From: Vitellaria paradoxa
Taxonomy: Eukaryota > Streptophyta > Magnoliopsida > Ericales > Sapotaceae
Length of the DNA stretch: 64,000 bases
Direction of reading: 5' to 3'
Assembly: GCA_019916065.1 (NCBI GenBank)
Contig: CM034241.1
Location: 1,518,562-1,582,561, forward strand
Made by a program: the position numbers and the translations under genes
Shown: positions 1 to 11,900 of the stretch, piece by piece
Layout of the letters: each line of letters starts with the position of its first letter
Numbering within the stretch: the first letter of the stretch is position 1
Notes under the pieces: generated by a model
What the model was told of the DNA's origin: nothing
Databases searched by the model: none
The model's input: the letters and a program-made list of their open reading frames with translations, nothing else

Positions 1-1350
1 TGATAAAGACGGAGAAAGTTCAACACTGCCAGCCCCCAACACAGGAAAAATACGACCATTGGCATTATATATATGTTGTCTTCTCGGAGTGGTGTGGCGC
101 AGGAGATCATCAGGATGGGGTGTCATGTGATCAGTAGCCCCTGAATCAACAATCCACCCATCTTTACTTCCAGCCTGAGAAGTACTGACAAACACAAACC
201 CATCGTTACCTGTAGGATCGGAAGCAGGTGCAGGTGCAGGTGCAGCGGTGGAGTCTACCTGCGGCACCAAAGATAAGGACGAATCACCTATGGCCAAGGA
301 AGCTTGTCCCCTACCCGTCGGATTGCCAGCCTTCTTTTTAGCCTGTAATTCCTTCCACCACTCAGGATAACCATGCAACTTGAAACAGGTTTCCTTCGTA
401 TGTCGAGAATTTCCGCAGTGAGTACAACCGCCTGCTGCTAGCAGTTGCGACTTGGCTCTCGGACCAGTGCTGGAGAGCCCTCCCCCAGGTGGAGTAGAAT
501 CAAGAATCAGTTGTAAAGTAGTATTTCTGGGACCGGAGTCTGGAAATTGCGAACCTATTTTTCTGCCACACGACACCATAGCGGCAGCGGTGGAAGACTG
601 TGGGTGTGCCATCATAACGGCCTGGCGCATGTCTTCCCTTCTTACTCGTGCGTAGGCTTGTTCGACCGTAGAGAATGGTTGCATCTGCAATACATCAGCT
701 CGGACCTTGTCGAGGCTATCATCCAGGCCATCCAAGAACAAGTAAACACGATCTTCTTGAACCAAGGTATTGTATTTGTCAATATCTTGAGCGCAGGTCA
801 TGGGATTAGGCCGGCGAAAATCAATTTCTCGCCAAAGTCCTTGAAGATCATTATAGTACTTTTCAATGGGTCTGCCCGCCTGCTTCAATCGGGTTAGGCG
901 TCGCTTTAAATCGTACACCTGGGAGACGTCAGCACCATCAAAGAATGTCGTAGCCACCGCATCCCAAACCGCTTTTGCGGTGGGGTAGCGGATGAAGTTG
1001 CCAATCAAGGCAGGATCCATGGAATTGATAAGCCAGCCCTTCACAGTTGAGTCGTCAGTCTTCCACTTCCGGAGGCCAGGATCATTCGGAGGGGGTTGGG
1101 GAAGAACCCCGGTAATATATCCCAACTTGTCTTTGCCAGAGATGTACATCTCAACAACTTGGGACGAGAGACCATAGTTGTTTCCATCTAACTTAACAGC
1201 AATTGGGGGAGCCGAAGTTTCAACATGAGATTGCGGACCATGATGTTGAGACAGGACTTGGGTCAAACGCTCAATAAGAGCATCAGTATTCGAAGTTTCC
1301 CCTTGTGACACCAGGGGAAGAGTATCGCCGATCGGGTTTACGTCTGCCAT
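1..1350 (-). CDS. Ty1/copia retrotransposon gag and start of protease, partial at window edge
   Basis: Reading down from the ATG at 1350, 450 codons are open without a stop and run off the left edge. In order I see a copia-type gag region (GKDKLGYITG and a long helical stretch), a zinc knuckle of the form CTHCGNSRHTKETC followed by FKLHGYPEWW, a short Ala-Pro run, then the protease motif WIVDSGATDHMT with the catalytic Asp of D-S-G. This order is that of a copia Gag-Pol polyprotein; integrase and reverse transcriptase would lie beyond position 1. The primer binding site and LTR are in the expected places upstream. The unbroken frame suggests a relatively young copy. Lineage within copia is not assigned. 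Confidence 0.93.
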   Translation of the reverse strand, partial: MADVNPIGDTLPLVSQGETSNTDALIERLTQVLSQHHGPQSHVETSAPPIAVKLDGNNYGLSSQVVEMYISGKDKLGYITGVLPQPPPNDPGLRKWKTDDSTVKGWLINSMDPALIGNFIRYPTAKAVWDAVATTFFDGADVSQVYDLKRRLTRLKQAGRPIEKYYNDLQGLWREIDFRRPNPMTCAQDIDKYNTLVQEDRVYLFLDGLDDSLDKVRADVLQMQPFSTVEQAYARVRREDMRQAVMMAHPQSSTAAAMVSCGRKIGSQFPDSGPRNTTLQLILDSTPPGGGLSSTGPRAKSQLLAAGGCTHCGNSRHTKETCFKLHGYPEWWKELQAKKKAGNPTGRGQASLAIGDSSLSLVPQVDSTAAPAPAPASDPTGNDGFVFVSTSQAGSKDGWIVDSGATDHMTPHPDDLLRHTTPRRQHIYNANGRIFPVLGAGSVELSPSLS

Positions 1351-1520
1351 AGGATTGTATAACGGCAAGAAACAAACGTGGTGGTGTGTGATGGAGAGAC
1401 GAAGGTGGACTTTGTCGGTGCGGAACCCATACTAATGTAGCACGGTTGCAGCGATCTTCAAGACGTCTAGTCAAACCAGCAACAAAGGTCGCGACAATGG
1501 AGTCTGAGTCCCTTGATGGA

Positions 1521-1534
1521 TGGCTCTGATACCA
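1521..1534 (-). other. Copia primer binding site (initiator tRNA-Met type)
   Basis: On the minus strand this reads TGGTATCAGAGCCA, the standard plant copia primer binding site complementary to the 3' end of initiator methionine tRNA. It directly follows the CA end of the LTR and lies about 170 bases ahead of the gag start codon. Confidence 0.9.
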
Positions 1535-1652
1535 TGTAGACCAATAAAGAATTCTCTCTCTTTTATTTCTTATTGTTTACAAGGCTATAAGCTGACATAT
1601 ATACAGCGGCCTTCCCTCATTGACCTACAAATCAGGAGATATATATAGAAAG

Positions 1653-1693
<41 letters not shown>

Positions 1694-1771
1694 AGGGGAT
1701 ATATATAGACAGAGTATAAATTAAGAAGAACTCTTCTTATTTTTGGCTCTAATAGACAGCTCACGCTAACA
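1535..1771 (-). mobile_element. 5' LTR of the copia element (237 bp)
   Basis: On the minus strand the segment starts TGTTAG and ends TCTACA immediately before the primer binding site, so it has TG...CA termini. It contains a long TA microsatellite (about 1658-1690) and a TATATA-rich stretch that may hold the promoter. The outer base block next to it (aggtt) would be one half of the target duplication; the other half is outside the window, so the boundary is inferred from termini only. Confidence 0.8.
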
Positions 1772-4326
1772 AGGTTTACCAGAATGAAACAAAGATTCTT
1801 GAATTCTTGTCCTAGTCATTGTTTCTCTCTCACAAAGTCTAAAAAATCTTAATTTGAATTTCGATAACGTGTACAATATATTCTTATATATAAGAGACAA
1901 AAACGCAACTCAAAACGAAAACAATCTTAAAAAAAATCTAGAACCATGGCGCTCACTAGAGCTCTCTTGTCGCGTAATATAGTCTTTATAATTCTTAATA
2001 ACATTCAATAACTGATCTTGCAAGTTTCAAGCTTTTGAAGTACATCTATATAATCTCCAGCAATACGTTTTGCTATGCATCACTTACTTCACTTAAGTAT
2101 TGTCATTTTGCTAGCGTTTAAATGAAATATATATAGGCCACAACTCTAACCTTAGGATTTAAAATAATAATAATGGTTGATTACAAATATAATGTAATAG
2201 ATACATAATATAAGGTGTGAGAAAAGTCTCAAGTCTCATATCGCCTATTTCATGGCTTTGATCTTCATATAAAATTTTTGGAGAATCCATACTTTATAAG
2301 TTGGTTTTCATGGTTGAGTTAGGTCCATGATTTCTTATTAATATAATATTAGAATTTTATGTATGAAATCCTGATCAATTTAGCAACACAACAAACAAAC
2401 AAAACAAAAACAAAAGCAATCATGAGAGAAATATAAAATTTACGTGGTTCGACAATAAGCCTATATCCATGGATACAATAAAATGAGATTTTCAGTATGA
2501 ACCTCTGAACAATAGAGGATTATAGTAGGAGAAAGAAGAACCTTAAAAAAGACACTTAAAGGACCCTTTTTCTTTACTCTTAACTTTTCTATCAATCTAA
2601 TGCTTAGAAAATCTTATAATCTAAAATTAATTTAGGTGTGTAGTATGTCTCCTATATATAAGAATAAGAAATTCAGTCCAAAATAAAACAATCCCGAAAA
2701 TTTAGAATTGTGCCGTCCTACATATAAAATTAACAAATTCAACCCAAAACAGACTCTAAAACAATCCCAAAAATCTAGAATTGTGCTACTCGTTAGGCTC
2801 AGTTTCCGAATGAGCTAGTCTACCAAAGAAAGCGATTCTTGGATTATATCCTACGAGATTGCCTTGCATGCATTTTGTAATTCTCAACTACTCCCAATGA
2901 GAAAACTATCCTTCAAACGAGCTTTGGACCACTAGTACATTTTCCAAACTTTTCCCTAGCAAACTCCTGCATTATTGTATTGTATTGTATTGCAAGATAC
3001 AAGCCCCCCACATCCCTCTAATATTCTCTACATTCCTCCGAACCAATGTGAATCTCAAGCATTTGTCATTTGCCAATACTTAAGTATAACAAGTATGAAT
3101 CACAACATTAACAACTCTCTTCTCACTGGATCTTACTTATATTTGAGTCTCCTCTACCCAAATCACTCCACCCTTCGTGACAGGGGTGGTAAGCAAAGTC
3201 TTAAGCCTACATCATCTTTATCGTGCCTTTTATCTCGTACAAAAATCATGGATAATTTTCACCTTGTAAGCTAGATTTTAGAATTGAGTTAAGTCCACGA
3301 TTTCTTCAAACTGTAATGAAATTAAAACTCTATAAAATTGTCATTGACATTATTTAAAACCATGTTTGAAGATCATAATGGAAAAGAAAGAAATTTGAGC
3401 GTGGCCTGTATCTTAGTGGTTAAGAGTCTCCCTTGCTTACTTATGACTCGAGTTCGAGTCTTCCCCCTCCCCTTTAAAAAAAAAAAAAAAAACTCTACCT
3501 TTCAAAAAAAAAAGGAAAAGAGACAAATTTTATTTTTTTCTATATTATTTTTCCTTTTTCTCATTATACCAGTTATCTTATAAATTTTTTTCTTTCACTT
3601 AAAAAAAAAATCAAATTCTTTTAATTTTCTCTTTGTTTTTTTTGCCAAAAAAGAAAAAGAAAGAAATTCTCTCAATTTTTCCCTTCATCTCTCTCTCTCT
3701 CTCTCTCCCCCCCCCCCCCCCCCCTCTCTCCCTCTCCCTCTCGTCTGAGCTCCTTTTTATTCAATATACTGTACAACCTTGAGAAAAGGAGTTGGTAAGG
3801 ACTAGCTTGGCTTCTTGTGAACTCCTGTAGTGTAGTCCTTATTATATATCTTACCTAGTAGTTAAATGGAATTAATTATCCACCTTAAAGAAGCATAAAT
3901 TTTGGGAACTCTATACAACCAAAATTTATCACCTCAGTGAGGTGACTAATTTTTTTGTTCAATCACTTCAACATAAAGAATTGAATTATTAAAGTAAACT
4001 TTATCGTAATCATGTTATTACCACGTTATTCTGATACATAATTTCATAAAAAATTATGCCTTGTAACAATATTAAGCTTTGCACATTACTTATCTCACGA
4101 TCTGATTCCGAAAGAAAGTTACCCTTTAATACAATCTGAAGTCACCTTGGTTTGTCGAGGTTCTTTCATTCTTTACTTTTTTGTAGGGCTAATCCCTTTG
4201 TCTTTCGCCCTTACCTCACATGTCTGCATCATGCTTTCTGGTGTTCATGTTCCTCCTTTTGTTTTCTAGTGCCAATTATTGTAGAGATTGTCTTTTTACT
4301 CTGTTGTTATTGGCCCACGTATATAT

Positions 4327-4365
<39 letters not shown>

Positions 4366-4519
4366 AATCGCAACCTTTAATTAAACTGTTATATACGTGG
4401 TGGGCGAGTACTGCAAAACTGACGAAAAACTGAGAAAGGTTGAGGGAAAGAGAATATGCACGGATAATCGTGTCTTGCATGGATATTAACTAGTGTGTGT
4501 ATATATATTATGAATCTTA
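1772..4519. repeat. Repeat-rich DNA upstream of the ferritin exons
   Basis: No coding exon is recognisable here. The stretch holds diverged direct repeats: a module around a CTAGAA/TTAGAATTGTG core recurs near 1880-1960, 2650-2715 and 2715-2785, and phrases such as gattcttg...cctag/cctacgag and gttgagttaggtccatgatttctt recur (near 1790 and 2830; 2310 and 3280). The phrase tttacgtggttcgacaata (near 2440) is a kind of sequence I associate with decayed plant LTR retrotransposons. There is also a CT microsatellite running into a poly-C tract near 3690-3725. It is either intergenic DNA or the first intron of the ferritin gene. Confidence 0.6.
3399..3520 (+). mobile_element. tRNA-derived SINE-like copy
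   Basis: The sequence starts gcgtggcctgtatcttagtgg, with a box A-like TCTTAGTGGTTAAGAG (3411-3426) and a box B-like GAGTTCGAGTC (3450-3460) about 40 bases apart, followed by A-rich tracts. That is the layout of the head of a plant tRNA-derived SINE. It does not fold as a full tRNA, so it is not called a tRNA gene. Ends and target duplication are not resolved. Confidence 0.55.
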
Positions 4520-4673
4520 GGAGGTGTTTGAAATGGTAAAAAAATAAAAAAAAAATTTAAAATATAGTATTGATGTGATGTAAAAATGATAAAGTGAAAT
4601 TTGATTGAAAGAATTTAAAAATTTCTAAAATTTTTTTAAATTTTTGAAAAATTTTGAGAATCCAAACAAACCC
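4520..4673. mobile_element. MITE with TTA target duplication
   Basis: A 154-bp AT-rich element with imperfect terminal inverted repeats (GGAGGTGTTTG at the left, the reverse complement of CAAACAAACCC at the right) flanked on both sides by TTA (4517-4519, 4674-4676). TTA/TAA duplications are typical of PIF/Harbinger (Tourist-like) elements. It sits 68 bases before the first visible ferritin exon. Confidence 0.7.
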
Positions 4674-4741
4674 TTAATTTAGTACTTTATTTTAGTATCT
4701 TCTTACTCTGGTTTGATTTTGATTACGTTTTGTTATCACAG

Positions 4742-6244
4742 TGTGGAATACAATGTGTCCTATGTCTATCACGCCATGTACGCATACTTCGACAGGGACA
4801 ATGTTGCTCTCAAGGGCCTTGCAAAGTAATAACACAAACTTCCTCTTAATTCTATATTTCATTGATTATTTCTTTTAGCTAACTAGTTAATTAACATATA
4901 TAATCTCATTGAAACCAGATTTTTCAAGGAGTCAAGCGAAGAAGAAAGGGAGCATGCTGAAAAGTTCATGAAATACCAGGTTTCTTTTTTCCCCCAGTTT
5001 ATCATGAGCAAAGTTATACTACCAAAATGTGTTATAATTATAAAGTTGCCAAAAATACGTCATTCTAATCGAAAATTTTGATTCAATCTTTTGGTAGAAT
5101 ATCTTTCCTTAACACCACTTTAGCTCTCTCTCTCTCTTTCTCTCTCTCTCTCTTTTTTTTTTTGGCCCAAATCATTCCAAAAATTTTTAGTAGTTTCGAT
5201 TTCACTGTAACGAATACTCTACAAGTATGGGTAAAGATCACGTATGTATGTATGGTTATCTTTGATGCCGATAATATTATGATTGCGTTTGATTTGCTAA
5301 AAAATACTAAAATTTTCTAAAAATCTCTAAGAGTTATTAACTTTTACATCACTGTACGAATTACAAACCTATAAGTTGTCTTATTTTGTCTCACTTTATT
5401 TCACATTTTATCATTCTAAACACATCATACATATGTGTATATGTCTAGTACTATTTTCAGTGGGAGAGTATTTTCTACTGAATTGTCTTTGATTTTGATC
5501 TTGTTATAATAAAAGCATGGCAAGTTTGCTTAATTCTTTTGATTACCGCTAGAATGCACGTGGAGGAAGAGTGAAGCTTCACTCTATATTAATGCCCCCA
5601 TCGGAATTTGATCATGTTGAGAAAGGTGACGCTTTGTATGGTAAGCAGCGATTTCTTCTTTCCTTGTAAAGTACATTAATTAATCATTAGTACATTTTTC
5701 ATACGTATATATGTATATATATATATGATTTGTGTTGATATGCTTGCATTTACACTAATTCCAAACTATTTTAAGTCTTAATTGTTTGTTATTTATTGAT
5801 ATTCAGCGATGGAACTAGCATTGTCCTTGGAGAAACTAACTAATGAAAAGCTATTGAGCCTGCACAGCGTAAGATATACATACATATATATATATATCAT
5901 TTACCCTCCTAATCTGAAAGGTCAGTTTGTGAGCTGACACTAGGCGACTATGTACTTATATTCCATGCTTGGTTCTTGACAACAGGTGGCTGATCGAAAC
6001 AATGATCCTCAAATGGCTGAGTTTATTGAGAGTGAATTCCTTTCTGAGCAGGTCAACTAAAAACCTCCTGCTTTTAAATTACTTCTGCTAGCTTCAAGTT
6101 TTGCCCATCGGAAAAGAAGCTTAGTTCTTTTTATTTTTATTTTTTTGGCTGTTTTTTTCATTTGACGTAATTTTTTCATCAAATCTTGATTTTTTTTTTT
6201 TTCTTTTTGTTTAATTACTTGCTTTTAAGCATGCTATTGGCATA

Positions 6245-6276
<32 letters not shown>

Positions 6277-7397
6277 GATACAAATATGCTAAAAAAAAAT
6301 CATTTACAAGTAAAAAAGCTAGTTTATTTGAAAAAAGCTTAGGGCCCATTTGGTTTATTTTTCTATTTTTTGTTTTTCGTTTTTATTTTTTATTTTCTGT
6401 TTTGAACTCATTTTTTATTTTACACTTTTAAAAGCAAAGAAAAAGTTCAAAACGCATTTGGTCACTTGTATTTTTAAAATTTGTTTTAGAAAACAGAAAA
6501 TAGACTTACACATAAAATGAAAAATAACAAAAAGTAGTTTTGAATGGTTTTAATCCAAAATAAGAAAAAATTCAAAATAATGAAAATAGAGCATTTTCTA
6601 TTTCTTTATTTTGAGATTTTTATAACATAAAATGAAAACATAAAATAGAAAATAGAAAAATAAATCAAATGCCACCTTAGTTTTTTGTTTGATTTGCTAA
6701 AAATCGGTGAAAAACTATAAAAATCTTTAAAAATTATTCACTTTTTATCACACTGTATAAATTACGAACTCGTAAATTATCTCACTTTATCTCATTTTTT
6801 ATCACTGTAAACGCAGCTTATATTAGAAAACACCTTTTTGATGCAGAATGCATGTCAACTTGTCAATATATAAACTTTTGACTTTTTGAGTGTCAACTCT
6901 TTCGTTCTTAATTACCCAGAAAATAAAAATAAAAATAAAAAACTTTTTCATTCTTAAAAACCTAACCCTTAGGGAGAAAATACTCAATAAAGCAACACCT
7001 TGATTGTGGTGCTTTGACAAGTAATGTGCACTTGGCAAGAGATAACCTTTATATATGACTTTTATGGTATTGTCTTTTATTTTTTTTATTTTTTAATTTT
7101 TTTTTTCATTTTACTTAGGTTGAGGCGATCAAGAAAATTTCAGACTTTGTCACTCAGCTCAGAATGGTTGGAAAAGGGCATGGTATGAAACCAAGTTTCA
7201 GTTTCGCTCTCTGTTACCCACCACTAATATATATATTTTTATATATATTGAAAATTAGTTATTTATAAGAAAAGATTAGGTATTAAAAAAAAAAACTATC
7301 TTGCCCTTTCATTAATTCGTAGTTGTGTTATATCGAATGTGCAGGGGTGTGGCACTTCGATCAGATGCTCCTCCACGAGGGTGATGATGCATTATGA
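4742..7397 (+). CDS. FER: Ferritin, exons 2-8 (5' part missing from the window)
   Basis: Seven exons join in frame: 4742-4825, 4919-4979, 5553-5640, 5807-5868, 5986-6051, 7119-7182, 7345-7397, all with GT-AG introns, coding 158 residues plus stop. The product matches plant (plastid) ferritin, the 24-subunit iron-storage shell. Ferroxidase ligands are visible: Glu of VEYNV, Tyr of SYVYH, Glu-Glu...His of EEREHAEK, Glu of SLEKL and Gln of SEQVEAI. The C-terminus runs from [12 protein letters not shown] to a short acidic tail. The first exon, which should hold the transit peptide, extension peptide and start of helix A, is absent from 1772-4741. Either it lies beyond the left edge, with the first intron filled by the copia element and other repeats, or the gene is 5'-truncated. 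A possible poly(A) signal AATAAA is at 7473-7478. Confidence 0.93.
5284..5426. mobile_element. MITE (family A) in a ferritin intron
   Basis: About 143 bp bounded by TGCGTTTGATTTG and the near-inverted CATTCTAAACACATCA. The interior, with TTTACATCACTGTACGAATT and TGTCTCACTTTATTTCAC, is shared with copies near 6680, 17970, 23352, 41303 and others in the window, which defines one family. Confidence 0.6.
6342..6676. mobile_element. Tourist-like MITE, 335 bp, TTA target duplication
   Basis: The left end GGGCCCATTTGGTTTATTTT and the reverse complement of the right end GGTGGCATTTGATTTATTTT form terminal inverted repeats that extend further inward. Both sides carry TTA (6339-6341, 6677-6679). It lies inside the ferritin intron between 6051 and 7119, directly followed by a family A copy at about 6681-6818. 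Confidence 0.8.
6681..6818. mobile_element. MITE (family A), second copy in the same ferritin intron
   Basis: Starts near TTGTTTGATTTGCTAAAAA and ends CACTGTAAACGCAGC. The interior (TCACACTGTATAAATTACGA and TCTCACTTTATCTCATTTT) matches the copy at 5284-5426 and the one at 23352-23495. Confidence 0.6.
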
Positions 7398-8818
7398 AGA
7401 ATTCCCTCTGTTGTTTTCTTTTCTCTCAGAGATAATTATGCTCCTCGTGTGGCCCAAGGTTGTTTTTGTACAAATAAACCCAAACTCATATATATATATA
7501 TATATATATATTGTAATAATATCAGACAAGTTGTCTGATAAAATATCAGAACAACTCAATCGTAGGAGGATTTCTTTTGGCCTTTTCTGTTCCTACAGAG
7601 CCAGATGGGATATAAAACCTCTAATTGAATTCAAACAATTCACTTTTCTGGTTTTGTGGGTTTGTATGAACATTAGGTTGTGGAAATGAAGATATAATAT
7701 TTATTTATATCTATATGTATATCTAATACTAAAATTGTATTTTTCACTTTCTTCTTGTCTTTCATTTTAATCTTACATGACGTATTTCAACACTCTTATC
7801 ATTTCTTAATTCAAATAGTTCGCGAATAACTTGATTTGTTTTTACAACTATTCAACACTCTTCCGTTCTATATACATTCGCATGTAATTAATGAAGTGAG
7901 CTCATGAGTTTATTTAACATATTCATTTACCTATTAATTTAATATAATTGTAAAATTTTATATTTTAAATGAATTAAACTTAAAAATACAAACAAAAAAT
8001 GCTTAAATAATAATTAGACTTAAATGGAGTTCAAAAATTGTTAAATATTAAATAAATTTACCTTCTCTCGCAATAATAACTATTAATATTTTTAAATTTA
8101 GAAACTATTAGTATAAACTATTTACATTATATATCCTAATTTAATTTTCTTTTGACTGATTAAGCAGATTTAGTTTTCCAACGAAGTTCATAAATTGTTT
8201 TCAACCTGCTATTATTTTTTGAACGGATTAAGCAGATTCATTGGAAAACTAAACAAAATGGTCAAACCATTTCCTTGAAAAGCAACACTGAGAACTGGGT
8301 TGAGTCGGAAGGGGCCCGGACGGTGGGCAGGGTGCCAACCGCGGATTAGCCGATTAGGCCTTGGTGAGCTAAGACATGACCCGAAGGAGTAGGTACGGGA
8401 AAGTATAGGCAAAAAGTTAGGACAGACCACGTTGACCAAAATATGGAATGGTGAACATCCCCAACGTGTAACTCAGACTTAGCTCAAATATTATAGAAGT
8501 AATTGGCGAATGGAACGAACACGGAAAACCTCGAGTTATTTTTGAACTTTAAGGCTTTTAAAGTCAAATCTTATAAGTTAATTAATGATATGACCCTTAA
8601 ATTTAAAAATACAATTATCAACTTCACTTTAATTAACAAATGAGATTTAACTTTAAGAAGGTAAAATTCAAAAATAACTTCAAAATCCTCGTCCCAATAG
8701 AACATACCTCGACCCTCATGAGTCCCACAAAACCAAACACAACAGATAAATCATCTTCGAAAGACGGCAAGTTGAATTACATTCCTCAAGTTCTAAATCA
8801 CCCAAAAGTCAACTAACT
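7398..8818. other. 3' flank of ferritin and a GC-rich island
   Basis: After the ferritin stop there is a likely 3' UTR to about 7700 with AATAAA at 7473-7478, then AT-rich DNA. Positions 8280-8440 are much richer in G and C than their surroundings, with ggggcccggacggtgggcag and ccaaccgcggattagccg. Just before it, TTAGTTTTCCAA (about 8169-8180) is inverted as TTGGAAAACTAA (about 8240-8252). I do not recognise the GC-rich piece. Homology to the downstream S4 gene copy starts around 8700. Confidence 0.5.
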
Positions 8819-8915
8819 TTAAACAAGAAAATTTAGTTTTTGTGCTAAGAAATGAAAGGACAAAATGTAACTACCGCTAAACGGTACCCACCCACAACAA
8901 AACTTGATTATAAAT

Positions 8916-11900
8916 TTATGCAGCGGCACCTGCTTGGGCAGCCAGCCTCCTCCTGGCCTCTTCAATGATTGACAACTTGATTCCTTTGCCCTTGGGAAGG
9001 GACACCCACGGCTTTGTACCTTTTCCAATGGTAAACACATTGCCCATGCGAGTTGCAAACTCATGACCGGTTGCATCCTGAACGTGAATGGTTTCAAAGC
9101 TACCCTTATGTTTCTCCCTGTTCTTGATGACTCCAACACGGCCCCTATTCCTTCCCCCAGTCACCATCACAACATTCCCAACATCAAACTTGATGAAATC
9201 AGTGATCTTGTTTGTCTCTAGGTCAAGTTTGATGGTATCATTGGCCTTGATAAGTGGGTCAGGGTAACGAATAGTACGCCCATCATAAGTGTTGAGGTAT
9301 GGGATACCTTTCTGTCCAAACTGTACTGATCGAACTTTGCAGAGCTTGAACTGTGGAGAAGAAAACTCAGGTGTGTCATGTCAAAAGTGATGACTAGCTA
9401 GCAATCGTCCAAGCAACACCATGATACGAATTAATTGAGCTTACAGGTTTTACAAGATCCATTAACAAAAAACTACTTAATACTGAAAGTAACACAAGGC
9501 TTCCTTTAAAATTAGAGAATCATTATACTCATTCAGCAGAACAACAGACCTTGGCCTCTTCCTCTCTGAGAGAATGGAGTCGGAATCGACCCTTTGTGTC
9601 ATACAGGAGACGGAAATTCTCATTGGTCTTGGGAATCGATATGACATCTGGTGCAGAGAAAAATGAGAAACATTTTTAAAGACAAAATTCACACAAATAA
9701 ACAAGGAAAACATGAGCTATTATTCATAAAAGTAAATATCAAACTCTAATTTTAAATATCATTAGAATTTTTTAGTGTGTATGTGAGTTGGTTCAGTCAT
9801 ATTTTCCACAGCAATCAGGTGGCGTCATGGCAACTTATTGTGATTGTTGACAAAGGCCAACATCTTTCAGGGAAGGCACATGAGAGCAGATACAATATAA
9901 TCCAAAAGATTGCACCATTACTGGACCAAGTTATTTTCAATATATATTTATTTTTTCATAGGTGTGACTAAAGTCATTTTTTCAATATATAAAATGTGAA
10001 TATTCTTCCATTCTCATATGGTGGTTCATCCAAGTTTTGGCACATTGAGCAAAGACAAAAAGTTGAAACAAACAAAAAATAGTTAGTAGCACGACATACC
10101 CATGAAACCAGCAGGATATGTCTTATCTGTCCTAACCTTCCCATCAACAAGAACATGACGCTGCATCAAGATTGCAATGACTTCACGGTATGTGAGAGCA
10201 TATTTCAGCCTGTTTCGCAAGATAAGAATCAATGGCAGGCATTCCCTTGATTTATGAGGTCCAGATGAAGGTTTGGGCGCCTGTACACCAGAGAGTTAAA
10301 TTTACAGTATCAAAGTAAGTGGACTAACAAGAGACAGCAAACAAGCAGAATGAAAAAACTAAAATAAGATGAAGAAAAGAGCCAAAAAAAAAAAAGGAAG
10401 TATATTAAAAGATCGTCTACTCACAAATGCACCGCCAAGCTTGTCAAGCATCCAGTGTTTTGGGGCATTGAGCCTCTTCAAATGTTTCTTCAAACCTCTA
10501 GCCTGTAATCCGGTATCATTTGAATTCCGGTTAAAGAGAGAAGATACAACCATAAGGATCGCAGTACAATGTTGCATTTTAGAAGTTTTCGTTCAGAAAA
10601 AGTGATCAAAATGAGGAATAACCATAATTATGACTTTTCACCAAGAGAAGTCCAACTACTTTTAAATATTTTTTTGAATGATTCATTAAAGGAAGTACGT
10701 CCTATGCTAGTAAGAATATATCAACTTTTATATGATTCATGGGTACATCTTTCACATTAGCAAATTAGAAACCAGAGGATAATTTGATCAGAGATAATGG
10801 TTGACAAAATATAAAACAGGGGTTAGGCATCAATTGCATTGTGAGATTGCTTTGAACAGCATAGAAACAATAATTTCACTTGCACCTCCACACTTCACTC
10901 ATCAATGCCGAGTGATATGTGCTCTATTAAAGCCATGTGATCTATTATCAATGGAAGCTTTAAGTGGCATCTTTTCCAGTCCAGCAAACAATAAATGCAT
11001 TTTTTGAAAGTCAATAACTATCTGCTACATCTGAAAAATTTTACGATGGTAAAGATTAATGCACGTGCAATCTTCCTCCTAAGTTGTACCCTGCTGGGGT
11101 AATGTTATCAGCTTAGGAAGAATAATACATACAATAATGCCTTGTCTTATTTAGAAACATGAAACCAACCTGCATAAAATACTAAATTCAAGATCCTCAA
11201 CTTTATAAGGGTGTAAATGAACCAACCAAGCCAGCCAGCCAGGTATTTCAATTAAGCTCGTTGAACTTAATGAGCTTTAAAAATTTAGTTCAAGGTCGGT
11301 TTGTTTATCTTTCAAGTCGAACTCAAACAAACCTCCAAGTAAATTGATCTTGAGTAGAGTTTAAATAGTTTGATAATTTCATACTGTATTATCGAGTAAA
11401 AGTTTATAGAGCCCAGTACAAGTTTACAGAGCCAAACTCTAATTGGGCTCAATAATATAATGAGCTTAAAATTGTGATTCAAGTTTGTTTATTTAGTTTG
11501 AGTCAAGCGGGAACCTATAACTGAATCGAACTCAAGTGATCCTAACGTAGTTTGATTCATCTTACAGCTCCACCGTTAACCTATAAATTTACAGATACAC
11601 GCACAAAAACAAACAAACAAACTCCACACCGTTTCTGCTTATCAAGTACTATTTCATTTTCAAACAAACTAAACTCAAAAAAGATGAATTTTCCCATGTA
11701 TTTGTGACACATGTTAGTCGGATGTTTTGATCGCATCTCCTCAGGCTCTACCAGCGAGGGTGGAATCTAAAAATCATGCAATTAAACGACAAATCATGAT
11801 CGCGGCGTGCAAAGCAACAGTCTAAACAAGAGAAAACTCACACCTTGTGAGTCCAAGAGAGACGAAACCTAAGCAAACTACAAACAAAATAATCAGCCCG

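Noticed and set aside
3399..3475. tRNA gene
   Set aside because: A and B boxes are present but acceptor and anticodon stems do not pair, so it was called SINE-like instead.
8212..8439. 75-residue minus-strand frame in the GC-rich island
   Set aside because: Open by composition only; no family recognised, and I could not match the DNA to rRNA.
10780..10910. Box C/D snoRNA in RPS4 copy 1 intron 1
   Set aside because: A TGATGA-like and a CTGA-like motif occur on the gene strand but are too far apart and have no terminal stem.
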